64,000 nucleotides of DNA, taken from contig NZ_CP146256.1 of the NCBI RefSeq assembly GCF_039134705.1, positions 4,650,001 through 4,714,000 on the forward strand, in the 5' to 3' direction. The stretch comes from Kineothrix sp. IPX-CK. GTDB taxonomy: Bacteria > Bacillota > Clostridia > Lachnospirales > Lachnospiraceae. Below, in pieces: positions 32,292 through 40,275 of this stretch (positions are counted from its first letter, which is position 1; each line of letters opens with the position of its first letter). The position numbers were made by a program, and so were the translations under genes. Under the pieces are notes generated by a model. The model saw nothing but the letters and a program-made list of their open reading frames with translations. It was not told the DNA's origin and ran no database searches.

Positions 32292-33821
32292 TTGGAAAAG
32301 TACCGATTGAAAGTAAGTAATATGTCAAAATCTTTTCCGGGCGTAAAGGCGCTGAATAATGTACAGCTGGCAGTAAGACCGGGTTCGGTGCATGCTTTAA
32401 TCGGAGAAAACGGTGCCGGTAAATCAACATTGATGAAATGCCTGTTCGGATTGTATCATCCGGAGGAAGGGACGATAGAGCTGGACGGCGAAAAAGTGAA
32501 TATCACAGATCCGAATACTGCTTTGAAATTAGGCATCTCCATGATACATCAGGAATTGAATCCGATTCCTTACCGCAATGTGATAGACAATATGTGGGTG
32601 GGAAGATTTGAGAAAAAAGGGCCCATTGTAGATGAAGAACGGATGAAAGCAAAGACAGAAGAGCTGCTTCAGGATTTGGAGTTTGATATTCCGGCAGAGA
32701 CACTGGCAAAGGATTTATCCGTTTCTCAGATGCAGGCAATAGAAATAGCCAAAGCGGTATCTTATGATGCCAAAGTTATCATAATGGACGAACCGACCTC
32801 TTCTTTGACAGTTGCGGAGACGAAACATCTTTTTCACATTATCAACCGTCTGAAGGCAGAAGGGCGTTCTATTATATATATATCCCATAAGCTGGAAGAA
32901 ATATTTGAAATTGCAGATGAAATAACAGTAATGCGCGACGGACAATACGTAGGAAGATGGGATATCGAGGATATAACCATCGATGAATTAATTCATCAGA
33001 TGGTGGGACGTAATATGGAAGAACGGTTTCCTCCTTCCGAGGATACCATACAGGATAAGGTGCTTTTAAAGGTTGAGAATCTGACGAGTGCCGAGGAACA
33101 TTCATTTGAACATATCAGCTTTGAACTTTATAAAGGAGAAATATTGGGGATCGGCGGTTTGGTAGGTGCCCAGAGAACGGAGCTGGTGGAAGCTATTTTC
33201 GGGCTCAGAAAGATTATCTCTGGAACGCTTACTATGGACGGTAAGACAATCCAGAATAATACACCGCAGGATGCCATTAAGAACAAATTTGCATTGCTGA
33301 CCGAAGAGAGGCGTTCCACAGGAATTATTCCCATGCTTTCCGTATGGGATAATACTCTGGCAGTTGCATATAAAAAGCTGGCTGATAATATTATCGGATA
33401 TATTAATAAACAAAAAATAGAAAAAGATGTGGACAGAGTATGTAAAGACTTAGATGTCAGGATGGCGGGCACGGAAACATTGATTAAAAATCTGTCCGGA
33501 GGGAATCAGCAAAAAGTCCTGGTAGGAAGGTGGCTGCTTTCAGACTGCGATATCCTTATTCTGGACGAGCCCACAAGAGGTGTGGATGTAGGCGCGAAAT
33601 ATGAAATTTATAGAATTATGAGAGATCTCATAAAAAAAGGAAAAGCGATCATCATGGTATCTTCAGAAATGCCGGAGCTTCTTGGCATGTCGGATACTAT
33701 CATGATTATGTGTGAAGGAAAGCTATCCGGAGTATTAAAGCAAAGCGAGGCAACTCAGGTGGAAGTAATGAAGTATGCAACAAAGTTTTCTAATAAGGCA
33801 AAAGAGGAGGCTTCCGAATGA
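32292..33821 (+). CDS. Sugar ABC transporter ATPase (RbsA/MglA-like, two domains)
   Basis: 509 residues, TTG start at 32292 with GGGAGGA eight bases upstream; no ATG fits. Domain 1: Walker A GENGAGKSTLMKCL (about 37-50), signature LSVSQMQAIEIAKAV, Walker B VIIMDEPTSSLT. Domain 2: GLVGAQRTELVEAIFG in place of a canonical Walker A, signature LSGGNQQKVLVGRWL, and ILILDEPTRGVDVGAKYEIY. This degenerate second P-loop is normal for RbsA/MglA. It overlaps the permease gene by four bases (ATGA). Confidence 0.95.
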   Translation: MEKYRLKVSNMSKSFPGVKALNNVQLAVRPGSVHALIGENGAGKSTLMKCLFGLYHPEEGTIELDGEKVNITDPNTALKLGISMIHQELNPIPYRNVIDNMWVGRFEKKGPIVDEERMKAKTEELLQDLEFDIPAETLAKDLSVSQMQAIEIAKAVSYDAKVIIMDEPTSSLTVAETKHLFHIINRLKAEGRSIIYISHKLEEIFEIADEITVMRDGQYVGRWDIEDITIDELIHQMVGRNMEERFPPSEDTIQDKVLLKVENLTSAEEHSFEHISFELYKGEILGIGGLVGAQRTELVEAIFGLRKIISGTLTMDGKTIQNNTPQDAIKNKFALLTEERRSTGIIPMLSVWDNTLAVAYKKLADNIIGYINKQKIEKDVDRVCKDLDVRMAGTETLIKNLSGGNQQKVLVGRWLLSDCDILILDEPTRGVDVGAKYEIYRIMRDLIKKGKAIIMVSSEMPELLGMSDTIMIMCEGKLSGVLKQSEATQVEVMKYATKFSNKAKEEASE

Positions 33822-34807
33822 AAACTATAAACATCAAAAAAATCTTGGTCGATAAGGCACTTGTTATCGTGCTGCTATTTATGATTATTGGAATTATTAT
33901 TATAGAACCTTCTTTTTTGCAGTGGCGTGTGTTCACTGATATTATCACACAGTCGGCAGTAAAGATGATTTGTGCGCTGGGTCTTATGTTTCCGCTTTTG
34001 ATTGGAGGAACGGATCTTGCGGGAGGCAGGCAGGTAGGTCTGGCGGCAGTGCTGGTTGCATCCATGTCCCAGATGAGTACCTACTCGAACAGATTTTGGC
34101 CCAATCTTCCCGAACTCCCCATTATTATTCCCATGCTTGTAGCCATTGCGGCAGTAGCAGCCATCGGTGCAATAAACGGATTTATGGTTTCCAGATTAAA
34201 GATGGCTCCCTTCATTGCAACATTTGGTATGTCTACTATCGTATACGGTATTAACTGTCTTTATTTTGCCAAAAAGCCTAATAACTCACAGCCTATAGGC
34301 GGAATCCGGGAAGATTTAAGATTTTTGAGCAGCTATAAAATATTTGACCAGGTCAGCTTGCTTGTTGCCATTGCGATTGCAGCCGTAGTTATCGTATGGT
34401 TTGTGCTGAATAAGACAGTATTCGGAAAAAATATTTATATCGTAGGCGGCAATGCAGATGCGGCCAGAGTATCAGGTGTCAACGTAGGAAAAGTGATCAT
34501 GGCGGTCTTCATTATTGAAAGCTGCCTTGTAGGACTTGCAGGTATCATGGAGGTGGCAAGGACCGGCGGCGCTAACAGCTCCTATGGTATGGCGTATGAA
34601 TTCGATGCGATTTCATCCTGCGTGGTCGGCGGTGTATCTTTAAGCGGCGGAATAGGAAAAGTATCCGGTGCGGCCATAGGTGTGATCATTTTTACATTTA
34701 TCAGTTATGGTCTGGCTTTTATCGGAGTAAACTCGAATTGGCAGTTAATTATCAAGGGTATTATAATTTGCAGTGCGGTTGCTCTGGATATGAGAAAAAA
34801 TGCTTAA
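33818..34807 (+). CDS. Sugar ABC transporter permease (RbsC/MglC-like)
   Basis: 329 residues with eight to ten membrane segments. N-terminal KALVIVLLFMIIGIIIIEPS-type helix; GGTDLAGGRQVGLAAVLVAS near 65-85; the conserved loop VFGKNIYIVGGNADAARVSG near 200-220 contacts the ATPase, and GGVSLSGGIGKVSGAAIGV near 265-285 is a family signature. It forms the transmembrane channel with the two upstream gene products. Translationally coupled to the ATPase. Confidence 0.95.
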   Translation: MKTINIKKILVDKALVIVLLFMIIGIIIIEPSFLQWRVFTDIITQSAVKMICALGLMFPLLIGGTDLAGGRQVGLAAVLVASMSQMSTYSNRFWPNLPELPIIIPMLVAIAAVAAIGAINGFMVSRLKMAPFIATFGMSTIVYGINCLYFAKKPNNSQPIGGIREDLRFLSSYKIFDQVSLLVAIAIAAVVIVWFVLNKTVFGKNIYIVGGNADAARVSGVNVGKVIMAVFIIESCLVGLAGIMEVARTGGANSSYGMAYEFDAISSCVVGGVSLSGGIGKVSGAAIGVIIFTFISYGLAFIGVNSNWQLIIKGIIICSAVALDMRKNA

Positions 34808-34827
34808 CAAGAAAGGAACTAATAGAA

Positions 34828-35721
34828 ATGAAAAGAGTAAAGTTATCGGATAAGCTGTCTCTTTCCGCGATTGTGCAGGGATTCTGGAGACTGGAAGACT
34901 GGAATATGACGGCAAAGGAATTGACAGATTATATGAACGCCTGCATAGAAAAAGGAGTAACTACTTTTGATACGGCGGAGATTTATTCGGCTACTCTGTG
35001 TGAGAAGTTAATGGGAGAAGCTTTTGAAGAGGATAAAACGATCAGGGACAGAATAGAGCTTGTCTCCAAGACAGGTATATTCCAACAGGAAATTAACGGA
35101 AGTACTTTTGGATATTATGATACTACTTATGATAGAATCATCCGTTCCTGTAAAGAAAGCCTGCAGCGTCTTAAGACGGATCATCTCGATCTGTACTTAA
35201 TTCACAGAGAGGATCCCTGCTTTGATCCGTGGGAAACGGCAAGGGCATTAAAAGACTTAAAAAAAGCAGGAATGGTAAAAGAAGTCGGTGTATCCAATTT
35301 TGATCCCTTCAAGTTCGATGCTTTGAACAAAGCGATGGATGGTGAACTTGTAACCAATCAAATCGAATGGAATCCGGTATGCTTTGAACATTTTGAGAGC
35401 GGTATGATGGATTATCTGGCATTACATAAGGTTCATCCTATGATTTGGTCACCGCTTGCAGGAGGAAGACTTTTTAAAGGAAAAGACTCTCATTGTGAAA
35501 AAGCAATGGAGAAAATAAGGGAAATTGCAGCAAGGCACGGGGAAGAACCGGATACGATCATCTATGCATGGCTGATGTATCATCCGGTGAAAGCGATGCC
35601 GCTTTTGGGAAGTAATAAACTGAACAGGCTTGACCTTGCGATAAAAGCACTGGATGTGAAGCTTGAACATTATGAATGGTATGAAATATATGTGGCAAGC
35701 GGCCAACAGGTTTTAAGATAA
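34828..35721 (+). CDS. Aldo/keto reductase
   Basis: 297 residues from ATG 34828, which has AAGAAAGGA upstream; an in-frame upstream extension would run into the permease gene. AKR tetrad: Asp and Tyr in TFDTAEIYSATLCEKLMGEA, Lys in LVSKTGIFQQ, His in DLYLIHREDPC. NADPH-binding C-terminal motif region LLGSNKLNRLDLAIKAL. The group (YdhF-like, 'LSAIVQGFWRLEDW') reduces aldehydes or ketoses. Last gene of the sugar operon; it may act on an intermediate or product of the pathway. It is followed by a terminator. Confidence 0.92.
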   Translation: MKRVKLSDKLSLSAIVQGFWRLEDWNMTAKELTDYMNACIEKGVTTFDTAEIYSATLCEKLMGEAFEEDKTIRDRIELVSKTGIFQQEINGSTFGYYDTTYDRIIRSCKESLQRLKTDHLDLYLIHREDPCFDPWETARALKDLKKAGMVKEVGVSNFDPFKFDALNKAMDGELVTNQIEWNPVCFEHFESGMMDYLALHKVHPMIWSPLAGGRLFKGKDSHCEKAMEKIREIAARHGEEPDTIIYAWLMYHPVKAMPLLGSNKLNRLDLAIKALDVKLEHYEWYEIYVASGQQVLR

Positions 35722-35728
35722 TTCTGAA

Positions 35729-35760
35729 GTGAGAATTCCGTAAAGGAGTTCTCATTTTTT
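35729..35760 (+). terminator. Terminator of the sugar operon
   Basis: TGAGAATTCC and GGAGTTCTCA pair around GTAAA (one G-T), followed by TTTTTT. Confidence 0.8.
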
Positions 35761-35884
35761 ACAATTTAATTTCATACGTAAAAGATATGTAAACATTCAA
35801 AATAATAAAAACAACGCTAAAATTATATGATAAAATGAAAAAGTAAAAATAGATGAATTATTTTATTTATGAGGAGGACAAAAG

Positions 35885-37933
35885 ATGAAATCGATTAAAA
35901 CGAAGATGTTGATCACTATTTTACCGATTATTATTTTATCCATGATTTTTCTTACTTTTAGCAGTGCAAATGCCAGTAAAAAAAGTATTTTAAAACAAAC
36001 AGGGAACTTGATGTCGTCCGAATTAAATGGAGAAATTACAAATATTTCCAGAGAAATAAGGGAAGTAGAAATGATGGCGGATATGATTTCCTCAACAGTA
36101 TCCAATACATATCAGACTACGAAGCTGAAAGAATATGAAAAGGTTTTGGGAGAGATTATATATACCAATGATCTGGCAATGGGGAGCGGTATTTGGTTTG
36201 AGCCGTATCAGTTTGACAAAGCCCAGAAATACGTGGGTCCTTATATTTACAAGGACGGGGAACAGCCGGCGGTGACTTATGATTACAGCAATGCAGAGTA
36301 TGATTATTTCAGCTATGAGTGGTATCAGAATGCGGTGAAATCCCAGGGCGAACCGGTATTTACGGAACCTTATTATGATGAAACATTAGGAGTTACTATG
36401 TCTTCATGTACTGTGCCGGTGAAAAATCAAGAAGGCAGTTTTATCGGAGCGATTACGGTAGATATTGAACTTACGACAATTCAAAATCTGGTAAACGGTA
36501 TTCAGGTAGGAGAAAGAGGAAAGGCCCTTCTGCTAGGGGCGGATGGAAGTTATCTTTCCTGTCCTGACAGCGAAAAGATAATGAAGCAGAAGATTCAGGA
36601 AGAAGAGAATGCGTCTCTCGCAGAACTTGGCAGCCAGATCCTGCAGCAGAAGGAAGGAAGCGGTTCCTATACCGATGGCAGTGAAACATATCAAGTATAT
36701 TTTAAGACTTTACCTGAATTGAATTGGATGCTGATCATTGAAATTCCTGAAAGTGAGCTGAATGCTCCGGTCCAGGCACTTACTATACAGATGGCAGGAA
36801 TCAGCACAGGGTCTATTATCCTATGTTTTGCCGTTGTTTTGTATATGGTTGGAAGACTTAGCTCTAACTTAAAGAAGGTAAACCATTTTGCAGGAATTTT
36901 ATCAAAAGGCGATCTTACTGTAAATGATTTAAAAATAAAGGGGAAAGATGAACTGAAGCAAATGAGTGATTCTTTAAACGAAATGTTTGTAAATAATAAG
37001 CTCATTATTGGGCATATTGCGCAGAATTCCGAGACGCTGAATGGATCCAGCGGCAACCTGACACAGGCGGCCGGAGAGCTTACGATACAATTTAATAATA
37101 TAGCCGGTATTATGAATAAGGTCAATGAAGATATGATGTCATCCAGCGCCGCTACGGAGGAAGTAAATGCATCGGTAGAGGAAGTGAATTCTTCCGCTAA
37201 TTTGCTGCTTGATGAGACGGGAAGAAGCAATGAGCTGGCCGCGGAAATCGGTAAACGCGCGACAGAGGTTAAGATGAACAGCAGAAATTCATATGAAAAG
37301 GCAGCTGATCTGACAAAGGTTTATGAAAATGAGCTTGCACAGAGCATGAGCAATGCAAAGATCGTGGAATCCGTGAGCCTGCTTGCCGATGTGATTTCAG
37401 AAATTGCCGATCAAATTAATTTACTATCTCTTAATGCTTCCATAGAAGCGGCGCGGGCGGGAGAACAGGGAAGAGGATTCGCGGTCGTAGCAGGAGAAAT
37501 TGGCAAGCTGGCGGGGCAGACGGCTTCTGCAGTCAATGAGATTAAGGAAACCACCGGAAAAATTGAAGATGCCTTTGGATTATTGATTCATACGGCAAAG
37601 GAGCTTCTGGGATTCATTACGGAGACGGTATCCCCAGACTATGAAGCCTTCGTCCATACAGCAATACAGTATGAGTCGGATGCGGAGACGATCAAGGACT
37701 TCTCAGAAAAAATATCGGAGATGTCCAGGGGAATAGAACATGTTATAAACGAAGTGAGTCAGGCGGTGCAAAGCATAGCTTACTCCACTCAAAGTACCTC
37801 CGATAATAGCAGCAAAATTATAGAATCCATCCTTGTTATGGAAAAGACAGTGACCGAAGTAGGGGATATGTCCACGGAACAGAATGAGATATCTAAACAG
37901 CTATATGATGTGGTGAATAAGTTTAAATTATAG
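35885..37933 (+). CDS. Methyl-accepting chemotaxis protein with Cache sensor
   Basis: 682 residues. Membrane helices at about 8-25 and 297-320 enclose a double-Cache periplasmic-type domain (about 40-290; pattern [20 protein letters not shown], then [14 protein letters not shown] and [20 protein letters not shown]). A HAMP-like region follows (about 320-375). The signalling hairpin [20 protein letters not shown] then [20 protein letters not shown] is canonical (about 505-545). The receptor would sense a small molecule outside and control CheA. No other chemotaxis genes are in the window. It is 164 bases after the sugar operon and may report on the same nutrient; that is speculation. A terminator follows. 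Confidence 0.95.
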   Translation: MKSIKTKMLITILPIIILSMIFLTFSSANASKKSILKQTGNLMSSELNGEITNISREIREVEMMADMISSTVSNTYQTTKLKEYEKVLGEIIYTNDLAMGSGIWFEPYQFDKAQKYVGPYIYKDGEQPAVTYDYSNAEYDYFSYEWYQNAVKSQGEPVFTEPYYDETLGVTMSSCTVPVKNQEGSFIGAITVDIELTTIQNLVNGIQVGERGKALLLGADGSYLSCPDSEKIMKQKIQEEENASLAELGSQILQQKEGSGSYTDGSETYQVYFKTLPELNWMLIIEIPESELNAPVQALTIQMAGISTGSIILCFAVVLYMVGRLSSNLKKVNHFAGILSKGDLTVNDLKIKGKDELKQMSDSLNEMFVNNKLIIGHIAQNSETLNGSSGNLTQAAGELTIQFNNIAGIMNKVNEDMMSSSAATEEVNASVEEVNSSANLLLDETGRSNELAAEIGKRATEVKMNSRNSYEKAADLTKVYENELAQSMSNAKIVESVSLLADVISEIADQINLLSLNASIEAARAGEQGRGFAVVAGEIGKLAGQTASAVNEIKETTGKIEDAFGLLIHTAKELLGFITETVSPDYEAFVHTAIQYESDAETIKDFSEKISEMSRGIEHVINEVSQAVQSIAYSTQSTSDNSSKIIESILVMEKTVTEVGDMSTEQNEISKQLYDVVNKFKL

Positions 37934-37939
37934 AGAAAG

Positions 37940-37965
37940 AAGGGCTGCCAAGAGGCAGCCCTTTG
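37940..37965 (+). terminator. Terminator after the chemoreceptor gene
   Basis: AAGGGCTGCC (37940-37949) and GGCAGCCCTT (37954-37963) form a perfect 10-bp stem ending in TTTG. Confidence 0.8.
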
Positions 37966-37982
37966 CCAATCAGGCTATTAGG

Positions 37983-38147
37983 CTAGTGTGCTGGCACGCT
38001 GACATCTTGTCTAATAACTTGCCTGAATTTCCATCTGCTTCGTTGGCGTCAATCGACGTAGCCACCGCTACGCCTCATTCCTCCGCCTTGCAGACGGAAA
38101 ATTCATTCTGCGTCATTAGCCCAAGTGCCAACGTGTCAGCACACTAG
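37983..38147. repeat. 165-bp MITE/REP-like imperfect palindrome
   Basis: Terminal arms CTAGTGTGCTG and CAGCACACTAG are perfect. Inner blocks pair in series: CTTGTCTAATAAC with GCGTCATTAGCCCAAG, GAATTTCCATCTGC with GCAGACGGAAAATTC. The apex is CGTAGC-CACC-GCTACG. There is no coding frame. It abuts the stop codon of the flavodoxin gene (38148). The blocks resemble repeats I have seen in Lachnospiraceae genomes, from memory. Confidence 0.75.
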
Positions 38148-38696
38148 TTATACTGTAGCAGAGTTGAGCAGATGTTTAGAAAGCCTGTTTATTTCTTTCA
38201 CTGCTGCTTCTGAAAGTCGATTTGCCTCCGCTTCGCTGATTTTATATTCCGAAGTATCGTTTCGAGTCGGCTTTGAACCTTTGGAAATCAAAGTCTTTAT
38301 ATGCCGATCGAGCAGGATAACAGGTTTTTTTCCTGTTCGTTTCAAAAGCTCTCTGTGCAGTGTTTTATTTTCACCATCTGCCCCGCCGCTGATGGAAAGA
38401 AAACCATATGCTTGCGGATTGGATTTTAAATAGCGTAAAAATGCTCTGATCGGTGAAGCTACATGCCCCATCCAGACAGGACCGCAAAAAAGGATTAAGT
38501 CATACTGAGTGATCACGTCCGTAGCAGGCCGTACCTCCGGTGTCCGGGCAAAAAGCATATCCATTATGATAGTCCGCATTGTCACAGGCCTTTGTGCTGT
38601 GATCTTAATATGCTTTGCTGATAGGCCCTTTGCCACGAATTCGGCAAGCATATCATTGTTGCCGGTGTAAGAATAAGAAATAACTGCAATATTCAT
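38148..38696 (-). CDS. Flavodoxin-family protein
   Basis: 182 residues from ATG 38696, preceded by GGGGAGA. FMN-phosphate loop VISYSYTGNNDMLAEFVAKG (about 5-24), then LILFCGPVWMGHVASPIRAF (about 85-104) and FLSISGGADGENKTLHREL. It would carry electrons or reduce small molecules using FMN. Third gene of a three-gene operon behind a TetR operator (39537-39564); the FMN-binding protein upstream suggests a shared redox role. Its stop is at the very edge of the 165-bp repeat. Confidence 0.88.
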   Translation of the reverse strand: MNIAVISYSYTGNNDMLAEFVAKGLSAKHIKITAQRPVTMRTIIMDMLFARTPEVRPATDVITQYDLILFCGPVWMGHVASPIRAFLRYLKSNPQAYGFLSISGGADGENKTLHRELLKRTGKKPVILLDRHIKTLISKGSKPTRNDTSEYKISEAEANRLSEAAVKEINRLSKHLLNSATV

Positions 38697-38711
38697 GAAA
38701 TATCTCCCCAA

Positions 38712-39170
38712 CTATTGTTTTACCGCTTGTTTCAGCGCATTTTCCAGTGCTTTCAGGTGTGCTTTGGAAGTGAGCGTTGCCCCGCTGATTGCGTCCACCT
38801 GCAGCGATTTCGATTCCATCACTTTTTGGAACAAATCATCCATGGTTTTTCCTTTTGTCAATTCGGCAGAGTTTCCGTCACTGTCCAGCGCACCTTCCAG
38901 TATATTTATCTTTGTAATTTTACCTTCGGATATGGTAACTTCAACGCTGGCATCCCTGAGATTTCCCTTTGCGGCGTTATATTCTCCGATATAGGTTCCA
39001 TCCTGAAGTTTTGTGAAGTCAATATTTCCGATGGTAAGTATTTGAAGCTCCCGGCGTCCTGGCGCATCGGCGAGAAGTGCGATTATCGTACTTAGGACAA
39101 TGATACCTGCAATAATCAAAAGGATAAGCCGGATTTTGCCCTTTTTTGCACCTGTTTTAAAAGCCGTCAT
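38712..39170 (-). CDS. Membrane-anchored FMN-binding domain protein
   Basis: 152 residues. N-terminal membrane helix (about 13-34, IRLILLIIAGIIVLSTIIAL), then an FMN_bind domain (about 52-150). The motif DAISGATLTSKAHLKALENAL near 125-145 includes SGAT, the sequence flavinylated by ApbE-type transferases through Thr. The domain is outside the membrane, as in extracellular electron transfer systems. No apbE, NDH or other known partner is in the window. The gene lies between the 99-residue protein and the flavodoxin gene in the TetR-controlled operon. Confidence 0.9.
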   Translation of the reverse strand: MTAFKTGAKKGKIRLILLIIAGIIVLSTIIALLADAPGRRELQILTIGNIDFTKLQDGTYIGEYNAAKGNLRDASVEVTISEGKITKINILEGALDSDGNSAELTKGKTMDDLFQKVMESKSLQVDAISGATLTSKAHLKALENALKQAVKQ

Positions 39171-39211
39171 TTACATTCCTCCGATCTTTGTAAAATTATA
39201 CGTTAAGCATC

Positions 39212-39511
39212 CTATTCCAGAGTGATTTTTACATGCTCGTTTTTATCCGGTTCGTCAACCTCAACAAGAACACAAGGCAATGTCATTTCACCGCTGTCCA
39301 GTGCTTCAAAGATGGCATCCATATCGATATCCTTGAGCCGTTCCAGTTCATTTTCGGCATCTCCTTTCTTTTTTGAGTTATTTGCCATCTGTCCGAACTT
39401 AAGCCCCATTTTCACGACAAAATATGGAATACGCACATTGGCGGTCAAAACCCCGTTTTCGGTAACTTCAATTCGAATACTTTTTGGTTTAACAGAATTC
39501 ATGTCTCCCAT
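39212..39511 (-). CDS. Small unknown protein with SHOCT-like end
   Basis: 99 residues, soluble, acidic C-terminus. The middle VRIPYFVVKMGLKFGQMANN and the tail LKDIDMDAIFEALDSGEMTL followed by PCVLVEVDEPDKNEHVKITL look like the small SHOCT-like domain often found in regulatory or envelope-stress proteins ('LKGIDLDEIIEAL...GKLVDVEDEDGEHVEIYV'). The match is by eye. First gene of the TetR-linked operon, 41 bases before the FMN-binding gene. AGGAGG precedes the ATG. Confidence 0.6.
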   Translation of the reverse strand: MGDMNSVKPKSIRIEVTENGVLTANVRIPYFVVKMGLKFGQMANNSKKKGDAENELERLKDIDMDAIFEALDSGEMTLPCVLVEVDEPDKNEHVKITLE

Positions 39512-39536
39512 AAATTAACCTCCTTAAATAAATATT

Positions 39537-39564
39537 ATGAATGAATATTTTTTTACTCATTCAT
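39537..39564 (-). promoter_or_regulatory. TetR operator in front of the SHOCT-like/FMN-binding/flavodoxin operon
   Basis: ATGAATGA (39537-39544), 12 bases, TCATTCAT (39557-39564). The same 8-12-8 arrangement occurs at 40205-40232 in front of the tetR gene. The two sites bracket tetR, strongly suggesting one regulator for both units. Confidence 0.78.
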
Positions 39565-39590
39565 TTTTAGCTCTGAAAATACTACTCCGT

Positions 39591-40175
39591 TTAACTATCG
39601 GAGCAGTTTATCAGGCTTTTCATAATAAGCTCCGTCATAAGATGTAAAAGTTCCGGAAAATATTCAAGCCCGATTTCCTCCTTATGTGTGTCGGCATTTA
39701 TAATAGCCGCAAAAATCATCATAATCATTTTACTATCTATGTCATTTCGTATTTTCCCGCGCTTCTGCCAAAGAACTATTAGTTCCAGAAAGTTGTCATA
39801 TAGAAAATCAACTGTATCAATGCCGTTGTCTTCACGATATACTTGCTCCAGCTTTTCAAAGACGCTTCTATTGTACCATTCCCTCAGAATAGGATTTGCC
39901 TTTGTCCCCTCAACATTTAATTTAAGCATCTGCCCTACTACGTCCATAGGGCTCTGTTCCAGGTCAAGCGATTGAAAGCATGCTTGCTTCAGTTTACTAT
40001 TCTCTTCCAGAAAAATATCCATAAAGAGTTTTTCTTTAGAGGAATAATAGTTATAAAAAGTTCCCACCGCCATTCCGGCTTTTTTTGTGATCTCGGAAAT
40101 ATTGGTGTCCTTGAATCCCTTTTCGCGAAACAGTTCTTTTGCGCAGTCGTAAATTAATAACTTTTTATCTTCCAC
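39591..40175 (-). CDS. TetR/AcrR-family transcriptional regulator
   Basis: 194 residues. N-terminal helix-turn-helix (about 5-55): LLIYDCAKELFREKGFKDTN, then ISEITKKAGMAVGTFYNYYSSKEKLF. The C-terminal ligand/dimer domain has no recognisable specificity. It sits between two copies of the same operator, ATGAATGA-N12-TCATTCAT, so it most likely autoregulates and controls the downstream SHOCT-like/FMN-binding/flavodoxin genes. The inducer is unknown; the redox cargo suggests an electrophile, flavin or oxidant. Confidence 0.93.
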   Translation of the reverse strand: MEDKKLLIYDCAKELFREKGFKDTNISEITKKAGMAVGTFYNYYSSKEKLFMDIFLEENSKLKQACFQSLDLEQSPMDVVGQMLKLNVEGTKANPILREWYNRSVFEKLEQVYREDNGIDTVDFLYDNFLELIVLWQKRGKIRNDIDSKMIMMIFAAIINADTHKEEIGLEYFPELLHLMTELIMKSLINCSDS

Positions 40176-40204
40176 TGATATACCTCCAAGTTAACAGCCA
40201 GAGT

Positions 40205-40232
40205 ATGAATGAAAAAATTAATATTCATTCAT
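40205..40232 (-). promoter_or_regulatory. TetR autoregulatory operator
   Basis: ATGAATGA (40205-40212), 12 bases, TCATTCAT (40225-40232), 30 bases upstream of the tetR start. It is the twin of the site at 39537-39564. Confidence 0.75.
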
Positions 40233-40275
40233 ATTATAATGAATAAAATAAATTTTGTCAATCTAAGAATCTTTA

